A DNA stretch of 14,362 nucleotides, from positions 1-14,362 of the forward strand of contig JAHIPJ010000136.1 in assembly GCA_018894445.1 (NCBI GenBank), in the 5' to 3' direction. Source of the stretch: Actinomycetota bacterium (GTDB taxonomy: Bacteria > Actinomycetota > Humimicrobiia > Humimicrobiales > Humimicrobiaceae). The notes under the pieces were generated by a model that saw only the letters and a list, made by a program, of their open reading frames with translations, had not been told where the DNA came from and did no database searches. Below, piece after piece: positions 7,746 to 13,930 of this stretch. Position 1 is the stretch's first letter; every line of letters starts with the position of its first letter. A program made the position numbers and the translations under genes.

Positions 7746-8339
7746 TCATCTATGCATTTTCAATTTTTCTTTTATCATCTTCCTCGCCCGGTGTATATTT
7801 GTCTTAACTGTTCCAATAGGTTTACCTGTGAGTTCTGAAATTTCTCTATAGCTGTAATCCTGCAGGTCCCTTAAAATTATTGGAATCCGGTAACTTTCAT
7901 CGAGGTTTACTATAATTTTTAATACTTCTTTTACCGTCTCTTTATTAAAAAAACCTATTTCAAGGCTCTGGCTGAATTTAGCAAAGACTACTTCATGCTC
8001 CTCGGTTATCTTGTCCAGGCTAACTTTTTTATCTTTTATTTTTGAGCGCAGCCTTAGTTTGTCAATACAGGTATTTACCGTAAGTTTCCTTATCCAGGTT
8101 TTGAAACTTGAAAGTCCTCTAAAACCCTTTATGGATAGATATACTTTTACAAATACTTCCTGGCTTGCATCTTCTGCTTCATGAGTGTCTCTTAATATAA
8201 AAAAGGCGGTAGTATAGACATATTTTGAGAATTGCTTAACCAGCTCTTCAAAAGCAGCCTTATCTCCCTTTTTTGATTTTGCAACCAATACCTTTTCATC
8301 TATTTCACGGGGTCTGCTTCTTTTATTATTGTTATCCAA
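7746..8339 (-). CDS. RNA polymerase sigma factor, ECF subfamily
   Basis: This 197-residue protein has the two ECF domains. Sigma region 2 spans about 25-97, with the core-binding segment DTHEAEDASQEVFVKVY (51-67) and FKTWIRKLTVNTCIDKLR behind it. Sigma region 4 spans about 135-190, with the helix-turn-helix YSYREISELTGKPIGTVKTN. It would direct RNA polymerase to a stress or envelope regulon. The start is TTG at 8339, chosen because AAGGAGAG lies about four bases upstream and no ATG fits. It lies 40 bp after the HtrA-like protease gene and before a small membrane protein, which suggests control by proteolysis of a membrane-bound inhibitor, as known for E. coli sigma-E with DegS and RseA. That mechanism is an analogy, not something seen here. 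Confidence 0.93.
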   Translation of the reverse strand: MDNNNKRSRPREIDEKVLVAKSKKGDKAAFEELVKQFSKYVYTTAFFILRDTHEAEDASQEVFVKVYLSIKGFRGLSSFKTWIRKLTVNTCIDKLRLRSKIKDKKVSLDKITEEHEVVFAKFSQSLEIGFFNKETVKEVLKIIVNLDESYRIPIILRDLQDYSYREISELTGKPIGTVKTNIHRARKMIKEKLKMHR

Positions 8340-8379
8340 TACTCTCCTTTTCCTGGGGTCACTCCGCTCCTTTCATATC

Positions 8380-9435
8380 TTAAGTTGCAGGAGCTTCTAC
8401 CAATTTGAGTGTAACAGTTAAGTATTCTCCATTTCTGTATATCTTAACCGTTACTTTGTCTCCTACGCTATGCCTGAGGATCTGAGCAAATAACTCATAT
8501 GGATTACTTACCTTAATGTTATCCATTTCGACAATTATATCTCCTGCTTTTATTCCAGTCTTTTCTGCTGGATATCCCTGAATAACACTATTGATATATA
8601 CTCCAATTACATCAGTAGTACTTTCAGCCATTTCTACACCCATATAAGGAATTATTGCTCTTCCGTATTCAATAATCTGTTTGGCGATATTGACTACCGT
8701 ATCGCTGGGGATAGCAAACCCAATACTCGTACCTGGTGCTGCTAGAGTATTAATTCCTATTACCTCCCCGTTTGAATTTACCAGCGGGCCGCCGCTGTTG
8801 CCTGGATTTATGGCTGCGTCTGTCTGGATCAAATTAACTGGAATTGTAATATCTCTTCCTTTGGCACTTATTACTCCCATAGTAACAGTCTGATCAAGTC
8901 CGTAAGGGCTTCCTACAGCAATAACTATATCTCCCACTTTTATATCATCCATGGAAGCAAAACTGGCAGCTTCCAGATTATCTGCCTCTATCTTTATAAC
9001 CGCCACATCAGTTTTTTCATCTGCTCCTACCAGTTCTGCCGGATATTCACTGCCATCATATAAAGTCACAAGAAGCTCTTCGGCGCTACCAGCTACATGA
9101 TTATTAGTGATAATATAACCATCTTCAGTATAAATTACTCCAGAACCTATTCCCTCTTGTTCCTGTGTCTGTCCGAATATATCCTGAACTTTTATAGTGG
9201 CTTGTACATTTACAACTGAAGGAGTAATACCTTCTACAACTTCATTTATTGCTTTATCAAATTCTTCAAGTAAAAGTTTACTGCTTCCTTTAAGCAAATC
9301 TGGTGGAGATACTTTATTTATTACAGACAGAATACCCAGCGTAAGCGCTCCCCCGATAAATAAAAAGACTATCGCTATCACTATTATGATAAGGCCTCTT
9401 ATAAAAAAAGACTTAAACCCATTATCCTCGTCCAA
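8380..9435 (-). CDS. HtrA/DegP-type serine protease with PDZ domain
   Basis: This 351-residue membrane-anchored protease has one N-terminal hydrophobic helix (about 14-38). The trypsin-like domain holds the triad H113 (TNNHVAG), D143 (TDVAVIKI) and S214 (PGNSGGPL). One PDZ domain follows, about 258-346 (GYPAEKTGIKAGDIIVEMDNIKV). Proteases of this family degrade or refold damaged proteins outside the membrane, and some (DegS) cut anti-sigma factors. The start is TTG at 9435 with AAGGATGG upstream; an in-frame stop further up rules out a longer protein, and the ATG inside that ribosome site is out of frame. The gene lies 36 bp after the solute-binding lipoprotein and 40 bp before the sigma factor, with no room for a strong internal promoter, so one mRNA is likely. 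Confidence 0.94.
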   Translation of the reverse strand: MDEDNGFKSFFIRGLIIIVIAIVFLFIGGALTLGILSVINKVSPPDLLKGSSKLLLEEFDKAINEVVEGITPSVVNVQATIKVQDIFGQTQEQEGIGSGVIYTEDGYIITNNHVAGSAEELLVTLYDGSEYPAELVGADEKTDVAVIKIEADNLEAASFASMDDIKVGDIVIAVGSPYGLDQTVTMGVISAKGRDITIPVNLIQTDAAINPGNSGGPLVNSNGEVIGINTLAAPGTSIGFAIPSDTVVNIAKQIIEYGRAIIPYMGVEMAESTTDVIGVYINSVIQGYPAEKTGIKAGDIIVEMDNIKVSNPYELFAQILRHSVGDKVTVKIYRNGEYLTVTLKLVEAPAT

Positions 9436-9471
9436 TTTAAATCCATCCTTACTGCTTTAAATATTAGATAT

Positions 9472-10839
9472 TCATTCCGTTCCATCAGCCTCTTCAACAG
9501 AAATAGTGCCGGATCTTAATCTGAGGGCATCTTCCTGAATTTTCAATGCTGCTTCCGCAGGCAGTATATCCCCGGATATGACATTTTTAACGTTATCCCT
9601 TATAGCATCTCTTATTACCCTTATAAGTTCTTCATGAGGTTTCCCCCGGCACACCTTCGCCTGCTGAAAGGCATTATAAACTATGTCATCATTTCTAATT
9701 ACTTCATCTCTATCAATATTCTTTAAAACCGGAAAAGTATCTGTATTTGAAGTCCAGCCTATCTGTACCTCTTCAGTCAACATATATTGTATGAATTCAT
9801 TTACTGCTTCTAATTCACTGCCGTAACAATTTACATTTATCATAAAACCAAGGCCTGAAATTAAAGGCGTAGGGTATTTATTGCCCTCCCAGGCCCTGGG
9901 TATTTTTGATACCCCAAAGTTTAATCCAGCTTCCTGATATTCTTTTATAGACCGGATATTGTTGATAATCATATGAGCGTTCCCGCTCTTGAATAATTCA
10001 TTTATCTCTTCATATTCTATATCATAAGGTAAAATTTTTTCTTCATTATACATATAAGTTAAGAATTCCATAGTCTTTTCAGTAGCTTTGGTATCCAGAT
10101 TCAGTGAATTGGAACTATAATCAACAATCCAATCCTCATATCCTCCTATAAAAGGTATTATCCAGTCTGGCTCACTGGCATTGAGTAAAAATCCATAAGT
10201 CAATTCCCTAAAATTATTCACTTCCTTGCAATATTCAATAACTTCTTCAAAATCCATAGGAGGTTTATCTATCAAGTCTTTATTATAAAAAAGGGCTAAA
10301 AAATCAAAGCTCCTGAAAGGAATTATGTAATTTCTGTTGTTATATTCAGAAATTTCCACAAGACCTTCTAAAAATAAAGAGTAATCTGCTTCATCTACTA
10401 TTTCTTTTATTACGTTTCCCGGAACAAGCCTTTGTACACCATCAAAATCAAGCAGCAGTAATTCAGGTCCTGCGCCGGCCAGACTAGCAGCTTCAAACTG
10501 GTCTTCCAGCTCCTCCTGGTTCCTAAAATGTCTTGTTTCTATATCAATATGACCATACTCAGCCATAAAATTGTCCACGCTCTCCATCAGGGCAAATCTC
10601 TCTTTGGGGTCAAGGCAATCCCAGAGAGTTATCCGGGTTGGAAGTTTTTCACTGGCTGTAATTTCACCATCCCCCTCCTCCACTACTTCCTCTTCCGCTT
10701 TTCCCATATCCCCTTCTACCTGGGGATTAATCAAATTACATGATGTGTTATTTAATAAAAAAAATAGGGAGAGTGCAATAGACATTATTATTAATCTTAC
10801 AGGTGCTCTGCTTTTGACCTTAAGCATATTTCCAACCAC
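9472..10839 (-). CDS. Extracellular solute-binding lipoprotein (family 1)
   Basis: This 455-residue secreted protein resembles the sugar-binding subunits of ABC transporters. After a signal stretch ending near C34 (LLNNTSCN, a loose lipobox) comes the first lobe (ITLWDCLDPKERFALMESVD), then FYNKDLIDKPPMDFEEVIEYC and a family-typical second lobe (GLGFMINVNC, then VNEFIQYMLTEEVQIGW). The ligand cannot be deduced. No permease or ATPase gene is next to it; instead it heads the protease-sigma operon, so it may serve as a sensor or work with a transporter elsewhere. The GTG at 10839 is preferred because GAGG lies seven bases upstream; an in-frame ATG at 10827 would shorten it by four residues. It is driven by the strong promoter at 10911-10939. 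Confidence 0.9.
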   Translation of the reverse strand: MVGNMLKVKSRAPVRLIIMSIALSLFFLLNNTSCNLINPQVEGDMGKAEEEVVEEGDGEITASEKLPTRITLWDCLDPKERFALMESVDNFMAEYGHIDIETRHFRNQEELEDQFEAASLAGAGPELLLLDFDGVQRLVPGNVIKEIVDEADYSLFLEGLVEISEYNNRNYIIPFRSFDFLALFYNKDLIDKPPMDFEEVIEYCKEVNNFRELTYGFLLNASEPDWIIPFIGGYEDWIVDYSSNSLNLDTKATEKTMEFLTYMYNEEKILPYDIEYEEINELFKSGNAHMIINNIRSIKEYQEAGLNFGVSKIPRAWEGNKYPTPLISGLGFMINVNCYGSELEAVNEFIQYMLTEEVQIGWTSNTDTFPVLKNIDRDEVIRNDDIVYNAFQQAKVCRGKPHEELIRVIRDAIRDNVKNVISGDILPAEAALKIQEDALRLRSGTISVEEADGTE

Positions 10840-10910
10840 TTTATATCCTCAATTCTATTAATATAACCAGACCTTCACCAATTATATTATAAATGCAATT
10901 TTCATTCCAT

Positions 10911-10939
10911 ATCATAAAATCATAAAAAATAGCTGTCAA
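10911..10939 (-). promoter_or_regulatory. Strong sigma-A-type promoter of the lipoprotein-HtrA-sigma operon
   Basis: Read on the minus strand, TTGACA (10939-10934) is a perfect -35, followed by a 17-bp spacer and TATGAT (10916-10911), one mismatch from consensus. The predicted leader is about 65 nt to the GTG at 10839. It diverges from the hipB promoters, which begin about 60 bp away. Confidence 0.75.
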
Positions 10940-10986
10940 ATAAAATACACTTTGGCGCATTAAGAATCCCAAAGCTTTATTATTTT

Positions 10987-11004
10987 TATACCCTATATGG
11001 TATA
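10987..11004. promoter_or_regulatory. hip operator O1
   Basis: TATACC-CTATAT-GGTATA is a perfect six-base inverted repeat around a six-base centre, 18 bp in all. This is the same total length as the TATCC-N8-GGATA operators of E. coli HipB. Its right arm overlaps the TATAAT box at 11001-11006. Confidence 0.75.
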
Positions 11005-11006
11005 AT
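10998..11006 (+). promoter_or_regulatory. Extended -10 element inside O1
   Basis: TGGTATAAT combines TG (10998-10999) with a perfect TATAAT (11001-11006). The -35 region is poor. A start near 11013 would give a leader of about 83 nt containing O2 and O3. Confidence 0.45.
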
Positions 11007-11028
11007 TATCAGCTAAATTGTTTTATTT

Positions 11029-11046
11029 TATATCTTAAGGGGTATA
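11029..11046. promoter_or_regulatory. hip operator O2 (one mismatch)
   Basis: TATATC-TTAAGG-GGTATA differs from the O1/O3 arms at one base on the left. Its centre is 42 bp from that of O1 and 41 bp from that of O3, which puts all three on the same face of the helix. Confidence 0.65.
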
Positions 11047-11060
11047 TATATATTTAAATC

Positions 11061-11089
11061 TTTACAATCTATACCTTGCAGGGTATACT
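11061..11089 (+). promoter_or_regulatory. Main hipB promoter, predicted leaderless
   Basis: TTTACA (11061-11066), a 17-bp spacer and TATACT (11084-11089) differ from consensus by one base each. A start seven bases after the -10 falls at 11096, the G of the hipB GTG codon. Operator O3 covers the spacer and most of the -10, so a bound repressor would block polymerase directly. Confidence 0.65.
11070..11087. promoter_or_regulatory. hip operator O3
   Basis: TATACC-TTGCAG-GGTATA is a perfect six-base inverted repeat. It lies between the -35 and the end of the -10 of the main hipB promoter and ends eight bases before the start codon. Confidence 0.75.
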
Positions 11090-11095
11090 ATTTTT

Positions 11096-11308
11096 GTGAA
11101 AGAAAAAAATATAATTAGCGAATTTATTAAAAAGTCAAGAACTGAATCAAAATTAACCCAAAAAGAACTTGCCCTAAAAGCTGGTGTAGGACTCAGATTT
11201 ATAAGAGATGTTGAGCAAGGGAAGATTTCTTTAAGAACAGATACTTTAAATAAGGTTCTCAGACTATTTGGTAAAGTTTTAGGGCCTGTTGATCTGCCAA
11301 AAGAATAA
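11096..11308 (+). CDS. hipB: HipB-like antitoxin and autorepressor (Xre-family helix-turn-helix)
   Basis: This 70-residue DNA-binding protein has an Xre-type helix-turn-helix (about 19-45: LTQKELALKAGVGLRFIRD, then VEQGK) and a tail LFGKVLGPVDLP typical of the HipB/Y4mF antitoxin group. It should dimerise on the three TATACC-N6-GGTATA sites just upstream and repress its own operon; that pairing is inference from position and from known HipB operators. The start is GTG at 11096. The only ribosome-site-like bases (AGGG at 11080) are 12 bases away and inside O3, so translation of a leaderless mRNA is more likely. hipS follows after 22 bp. In known hipBST systems HipB represses, while HipS is the main neutraliser of the toxin. 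Confidence 0.88.
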   Translation: MKEKNIISEFIKKSRTESKLTQKELALKAGVGLRFIRDVEQGKISLRTDTLNKVLRLFGKVLGPVDLPKE

Positions 11309-11330
11309 TCACATACAAAGAGGTCGGCAA

Positions 11331-11690
11331 ATGCAGAAAAAAATAAGTGCTGGTATAGTTTATTATAAAAATAAAAAAGCAGGCCTTCTTATTAAAACAA
11401 AGGAAGGATATGAATTCAGCTATAATCTTTCCTATCTTAATGATGATATGGCTAAACCTATTAGTTTGAGTATGCCCATGACAAAGGAAAGGTACAAATC
11501 CCAGACACTTTTTCCATTTTTTGATGGGATTCTTCCTGAAGGTTGGCTTCTCGGTCAAATAAGCTCAGCACTAAAAATAGATAGTAATGATAAGTTTAAT
11601 TTACTTATGCATGTAGGAAGGGATACCGTTGGAGCAGTAAGTATTGTGCCATTAACTGGTTTCCCCAACAAGAAGAAACAAATTAAATAG
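11331..11690 (+). CDS. hipS: HipS antitoxin (stand-alone HipA N-terminal subdomain)
   Basis: This 119-residue protein corresponds to the N-terminal subdomain of HipA kinases (the couple_hipA family) as a separate protein. Conserved pieces are SLSMPMTKE (46-53), FFDGILPEGW (63-72) and HVGRDTVGAVSIVPL (94-108). In the E. coli O127 hipBST system this piece is the antitoxin and blocks the HipT kinase; a HipS tryptophan there is reported to reach the kinase active site, and W72 in PEGW is the likely counterpart here. The ATG at 11331 is chosen because AAAGAGGT lies six bases upstream; a TTG in frame at 11289 would overlap hipB and is unlikely. A stop codon, a 36-bp gap and a new ribosome site separate it from hipT, so the split is genuine and not a frameshift. 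Confidence 0.87.
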   Translation: MQKKISAGIVYYKNKKAGLLIKTKEGYEFSYNLSYLNDDMAKPISLSMPMTKERYKSQTLFPFFDGILPEGWLLGQISSALKIDSNDKFNLLMHVGRDTVGAVSIVPLTGFPNKKKQIK

Positions 11691-11726
11691 AAGATAAAAA
11701 TATGTAGTATTTTAAGAGGGATTTTC

Positions 11727-12650
11727 ATGGAAAAATGTATGTGTTGCCGAAAAGTCATAAGCTATATAGAGAAAAAGTATCACCAGGAATGTATAAAAAA
11801 ATTATTTGGTGTGACCTGGATACCCAAAATTACTATCAACTCCTATGATTTACCTGCTGAAGTAAGGAAAAAAGCTGGAAAAATGTCTATATCAGGAGTG
11901 CAAATAAAAGCATCTGCAAAATTAAACCATAGTGCCAGGATAATTGAGGTTGTAGACCATGGCGCTACGCATATCCTTAAACCTGAACCAGCTGAATATC
12001 CTGAACTACCACAAAATGAAAATCTTTGTATGAATATTGCAGGAGAGCTTGGTATTGAAGTTCCAGCCCATGGACTTTTCTATATGGCAGATGGAAAGCT
12101 TTGTTACATAATTAGAAGGTTTGATAGAACTCTTGATGGTAATAAAATTCATGTAGAAGATATGGCACAGCTGTTGGAATTACCTTCAGATTCTAAGTAT
12201 GAATCTTCAATGGAAAAAGTTGGAAAGGTCATTTTAAAACATGTTAATAATATATACCTTGAGGCGATTAATTTTTTAGAAAGAGTTCTTCTTTGTTTCA
12301 TTATAGGAAATGGCGATATGCATCTAAAAAATTGGTCACTTATTACTAATGAAAATGGCAAAATTAGACTTGCTCCTTGTTATGATTTAGTATCATCGAA
12401 AATATATATACCAAATGAGGATGAATCTGCCCTTACAATAAATGGAAAGCGAAATAATTTAAAGAGGTCTGATTTTGAAGCATTTGCTAAATACTTAAAT
12501 ATTGATTTAAAAGCTGCCCAAAATGTTTTTAATAAAATTATCAATGCTAAAGATAAGATCTTGAATATGATAAATTCAGAAATGAAACCCGAGAGAGTAA
12601 AAAGATTAGAGGAAATTATACTCAAACGTTATGACAGAATCATCGTTTGA
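11727..12650 (+). CDS. hipT: HipT serine/threonine kinase toxin (split HipA kinase)
   Basis: This 307-residue kinase has a HipA-like core. The glycine-rich-loop segment KMSISGVQIK carries the S54-I-S56 pair that in E. coli HipT is autophosphorylated. K85 (HILKPEP) should bind ATP. GNGDMHLKN gives catalytic D197, and D220 in APCYDLVSS should bind magnesium; the two are 23 residues apart. Residues 4-22 hold C4, C7, H19 and C22, which could form a zinc knuckle. E. coli HipT phosphorylates tryptophanyl-tRNA synthetase and stops translation; the target here is untested. All key residues are present, so it is probably active. AGAGGG about seven bases before the ATG is a good ribosome site. The gene ends 46 bp from the convergent HEPN remnant, with no clear terminator between them. 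Confidence 0.9.
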   Translation: MEKCMCCRKVISYIEKKYHQECIKKLFGVTWIPKITINSYDLPAEVRKKAGKMSISGVQIKASAKLNHSARIIEVVDHGATHILKPEPAEYPELPQNENLCMNIAGELGIEVPAHGLFYMADGKLCYIIRRFDRTLDGNKIHVEDMAQLLELPSDSKYESSMEKVGKVILKHVNNIYLEAINFLERVLLCFIIGNGDMHLKNWSLITNENGKIRLAPCYDLVSSKIYIPNEDESALTINGKRNNLKRSDFEAFAKYLNIDLKAAQNVFNKIINAKDKILNMINSEMKPERVKRLEEIILKRYDRIIV

Positions 12651-12696
12651 ATTCCCCTTTTTTCTTCTCTGATATGCATACATCGCTATCATAATT

Positions 12697-12915
12697 TTAG
12701 ATAAGAAAGAGTTTACCAAAAAGAGTAGACCTATCTATAAAAAGCTCGGGCCTAAATTCATAAAAAAATCTATCAGGCATTACACAAGCCTTTTCAACTG
12801 TTTGTTGAGAAAGAAAACAAACATGCGAATAGAATTTATCTTTTAAACCAGATTTTGCAAAATTTAAATCTTGTTCTGCAAAATAAATCCACTTTTTAAA
12901 AATATCATTTTGCAT
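12697..12915 (-). pseudogene. Truncated HEPN-domain protein (toxin remnant)
   Basis: The first 42 residues match HEPN proteins: KKWIYFAEQDLNFAKSG, then YSHVCFLSQQTVEKA. HEPN toxins of this type are usually about 120-140 residues, with an RNase motif R-x4-6-H in the C-terminal part. Here the family match stops at EKA near residue 42, and 30 unrelated residues follow (from CVMPDRFFYEF) up to a TAA. The catalytic half is therefore missing, and no other frame downstream restores it before hipT. It overlaps the end of the MNT gene by 11 bp (ATG inside the last codons), the standard order for an MNT/HEPN pair. The foreign tail suggests a recombination or insertion point near 12790. It is almost certainly inactive as an RNase. 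Confidence 0.7.
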
Positions 12916-13237
12916 AAATTACTTTACCTTTTGTTACAATTTCTTCTCTAAAAAATAAATTCTTCTCTAATTGTTCGTCATATTCTTCAGGTGTATAAAC
13001 TAAAAAATCTACTCCTATATTATAATTGCAAATCTTTGTAACTTCTCTTAACCTGTCAAAGAACTTACTCTTAGTATCTTTTATTACAAGTAAATCCAGA
13101 TCACTAAAGTTTCTTACTTTGCCAGAAGCATAAGAACCGAAAAGAATAACTTTTTGAGGATTATATTTCTCCTTAAGGTCTATTATTATTCTATCCAGAT
13201 TTTCTTTTAATACTTTTTCTCTTTTATTTTTCATCAT
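12905..13237 (-). CDS. MNT-family nucleotidyltransferase antitoxin
   Basis: This 110-residue minimal nucleotidyltransferase has the motif G34-S35-x10-D46-x-D48 exactly (FGSYASGK, then NFSDLDLL). D77 in IGVDFLVYTPEE is the likely third metal ligand. In HEPN/MNT toxin-antitoxin pairs such proteins add AMP to the HEPN toxin and silence it. Here the antitoxin looks intact while the toxin gene behind it is truncated. Two ATGs (13237 and 13234) are possible; neither has a clear ribosome site. An extended -10 (TGCTATAAT) lies about 40 bp upstream. Confidence 0.87.
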   Translation of the reverse strand: MMKNKREKVLKENLDRIIIDLKEKYNPQKVILFGSYASGKVRNFSDLDLLVIKDTKSKFFDRLREVTKICNYNIGVDFLVYTPEEYDEQLEKNLFFREEIVTKGKVIYAK

Positions 13238-13276
13238 ATTAATTTAGTTGAACTATTTAATTTAAAATTTAGATTC

Positions 13277-13285
13277 ATTATAGCA
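13277..13285 (-). promoter_or_regulatory. Extended -10 promoter for the MNT gene
   Basis: On the minus strand TGCTATAAT is a perfect extended -10 box, the same nine bases seen before the DUF2007 gene. No convincing -35 is present. The leader would be about 35 nt. Confidence 0.45.
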
Positions 13286-13383
13286 TAATTTATAAGAATT
13301 TTTTGGATCTCCCAAGTATAAATAAGATATTTACCTAAAACTTATGCATTCTAAATAAAATAACTCTGTGGTTATAAAAACCC

Positions 13384-13423
13384 GCCAAGAACCCCCGTCC
13401 GCTTATGACGGGGATAAATTGGC
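13384..13423. repeat. End hairpin of the IS200/IS605 element
   Basis: Two nested stems are seen: GCCAA (13384-13388) with TTGGC (13419-13423), and CCCCGTC (13393-13399) with GACGGGG (13407-13413) around a seven-base loop. IS200/IS605 ends carry such hairpins, which TnpA recognises as single strands. It lies upstream of the tnpA/tnpB region, where a left end is expected. It is not followed by a T-run, so it is not a good plus-strand terminator. Confidence 0.65.
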
Positions 13424-13444
13424 AAAAGATTTTCAAAAAAAGAC

Positions 13445-13473
13445 TTGGTATTTAATAAATATGATAGTATGAT
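13445..13473 (+). promoter_or_regulatory. Promoter of the IS element genes
   Basis: TTGGTA (13445-13450), a 17-bp spacer and TATGAT (13468-13473). A start near 13480 gives a leader of about 42 nt to the small ribbon-helix-helix gene. It lies just inside the end hairpin. Confidence 0.5.
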
Positions 13474-13521
13474 AATATATGTGTATATATGTAAATATAT
13501 AAATAGTCAAGGAGACTAAAC

Positions 13522-13689
13522 ATAAATACACAGATAAACATAGCACTTCCAAAAGCATGGAAAGAAGAGCTTGAAAGATTGGCAAGAATCTATTCTGTTG
13601 AAGAAGAAATAGCTTTAACATATTTAAATTTAATTAGAAGAGCTATTCAGGAGAAGTACAATTTAAAAGAACTGAAAGATAATGAGTGA
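13522..13689 (+). CDS. Small ribbon-helix-helix (CopG-like) protein with apparent ATA start
   Basis: This is a 55-residue reading frame. It has a strand (NTQINIALP), a first helix (KAWKEELERLARIYSV) and a second helix (ALTYLNLIRRAIQEKYNL), the plan of ribbon-helix-helix DNA-binding proteins. AAGGAG at 13509-13514 lies seven bases before an ATA codon at 13522, exactly where the start should be. No ATG, GTG or TTG occurs in frame until far into the protein, and a TAG at 13504 closes the frame upstream. Either ATA is used poorly as a start or an ATG has mutated and the gene is dead. Its end overlaps the tnpA ATG by eight bases (13682-13689), so the two were translationally coupled. It may regulate the transposon genes or be an antitoxin-like passenger; both are guesses. 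Confidence 0.6.
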   Translation: MNTQINIALPKAWKEELERLARIYSVEEEIALTYLNLIRRAIQEKYNLKELKDNE

Positions 13690-13915
13690 ATATAAATCAA
13701 AACCCCATTGTAAATATCTTTGTCAATATCATATAACTTTCTGTTAAAAGTTTAGATATTCTGTTTTAAAAAGGGGATGTTGAAAAATCACTAAAAAATA
13801 CCCAAAACTTAAATCTTTCTATGGTAGATGTGGTTCGCTATGGTCGGTTGGTAAATTTATATCTACAATTGGTAATGTGGGTGCAGAAACTATAAAGAAA
13901 TATATAGAAGATTAA
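13682..13915 (+). pseudogene. tnpA: Degenerate IS200/IS605 transposase tnpA (Y1 type)
   Basis: Reading from ATG 13682 gives MSEYKSKPHCKYLCQYHITF, the family N-terminus, then a TAA where CPK is usual, then KFRYSVLK and a TGA. The same frame ends with YPKLKSFYGRCGSLWS, then GKFISTIGNV and ETIKKYIED, the family C-terminus. The Tyr of KKYIE is the likely catalytic tyrosine. The remnant spans 78 codons including stops, against about 130-150 residues in intact enzymes, so the middle with the H-x-H metal site is deleted, apparently in frame. It is certainly inactive. Confidence 0.82.
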
Positions 13916-13930
13916 AAAGGTAAATAAGAA

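Noticed and set aside
10950..10974. Inverted repeat CTTTGG-N13-CCAAAG near the hip promoters
   Set aside because: A six-base stem with a 13-base loop and no T-run is a poor terminator. It does not match the operator pattern and is weak as a binding site.
11289..11330. Longer hipS start at TTG 11289
   Set aside because: It would overlap hipB, and the ATG at 11331 has a strong, well-spaced ribosome site and agrees with the family's N-terminus.
11691..11726. hipS/hipT as one hipA broken by a frameshift
   Set aside because: A stop, a 36-bp gap, a fresh ribosome site and a distinct cysteine-rich N-terminus on hipT match known split hipBST systems.
13384..13423. Hairpin as a rho-independent terminator
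   Set aside because: No T-run follows on the plus strand, and the gene on the other side starts on the minus strand there, so an IS end is the better explanation.
13433..13621. Minus-strand 62-residue ORF
   Set aside because: It is low-complexity hydrophobic sequence antisense to the IS promoter and the ribbon-helix-helix gene, with no family features.
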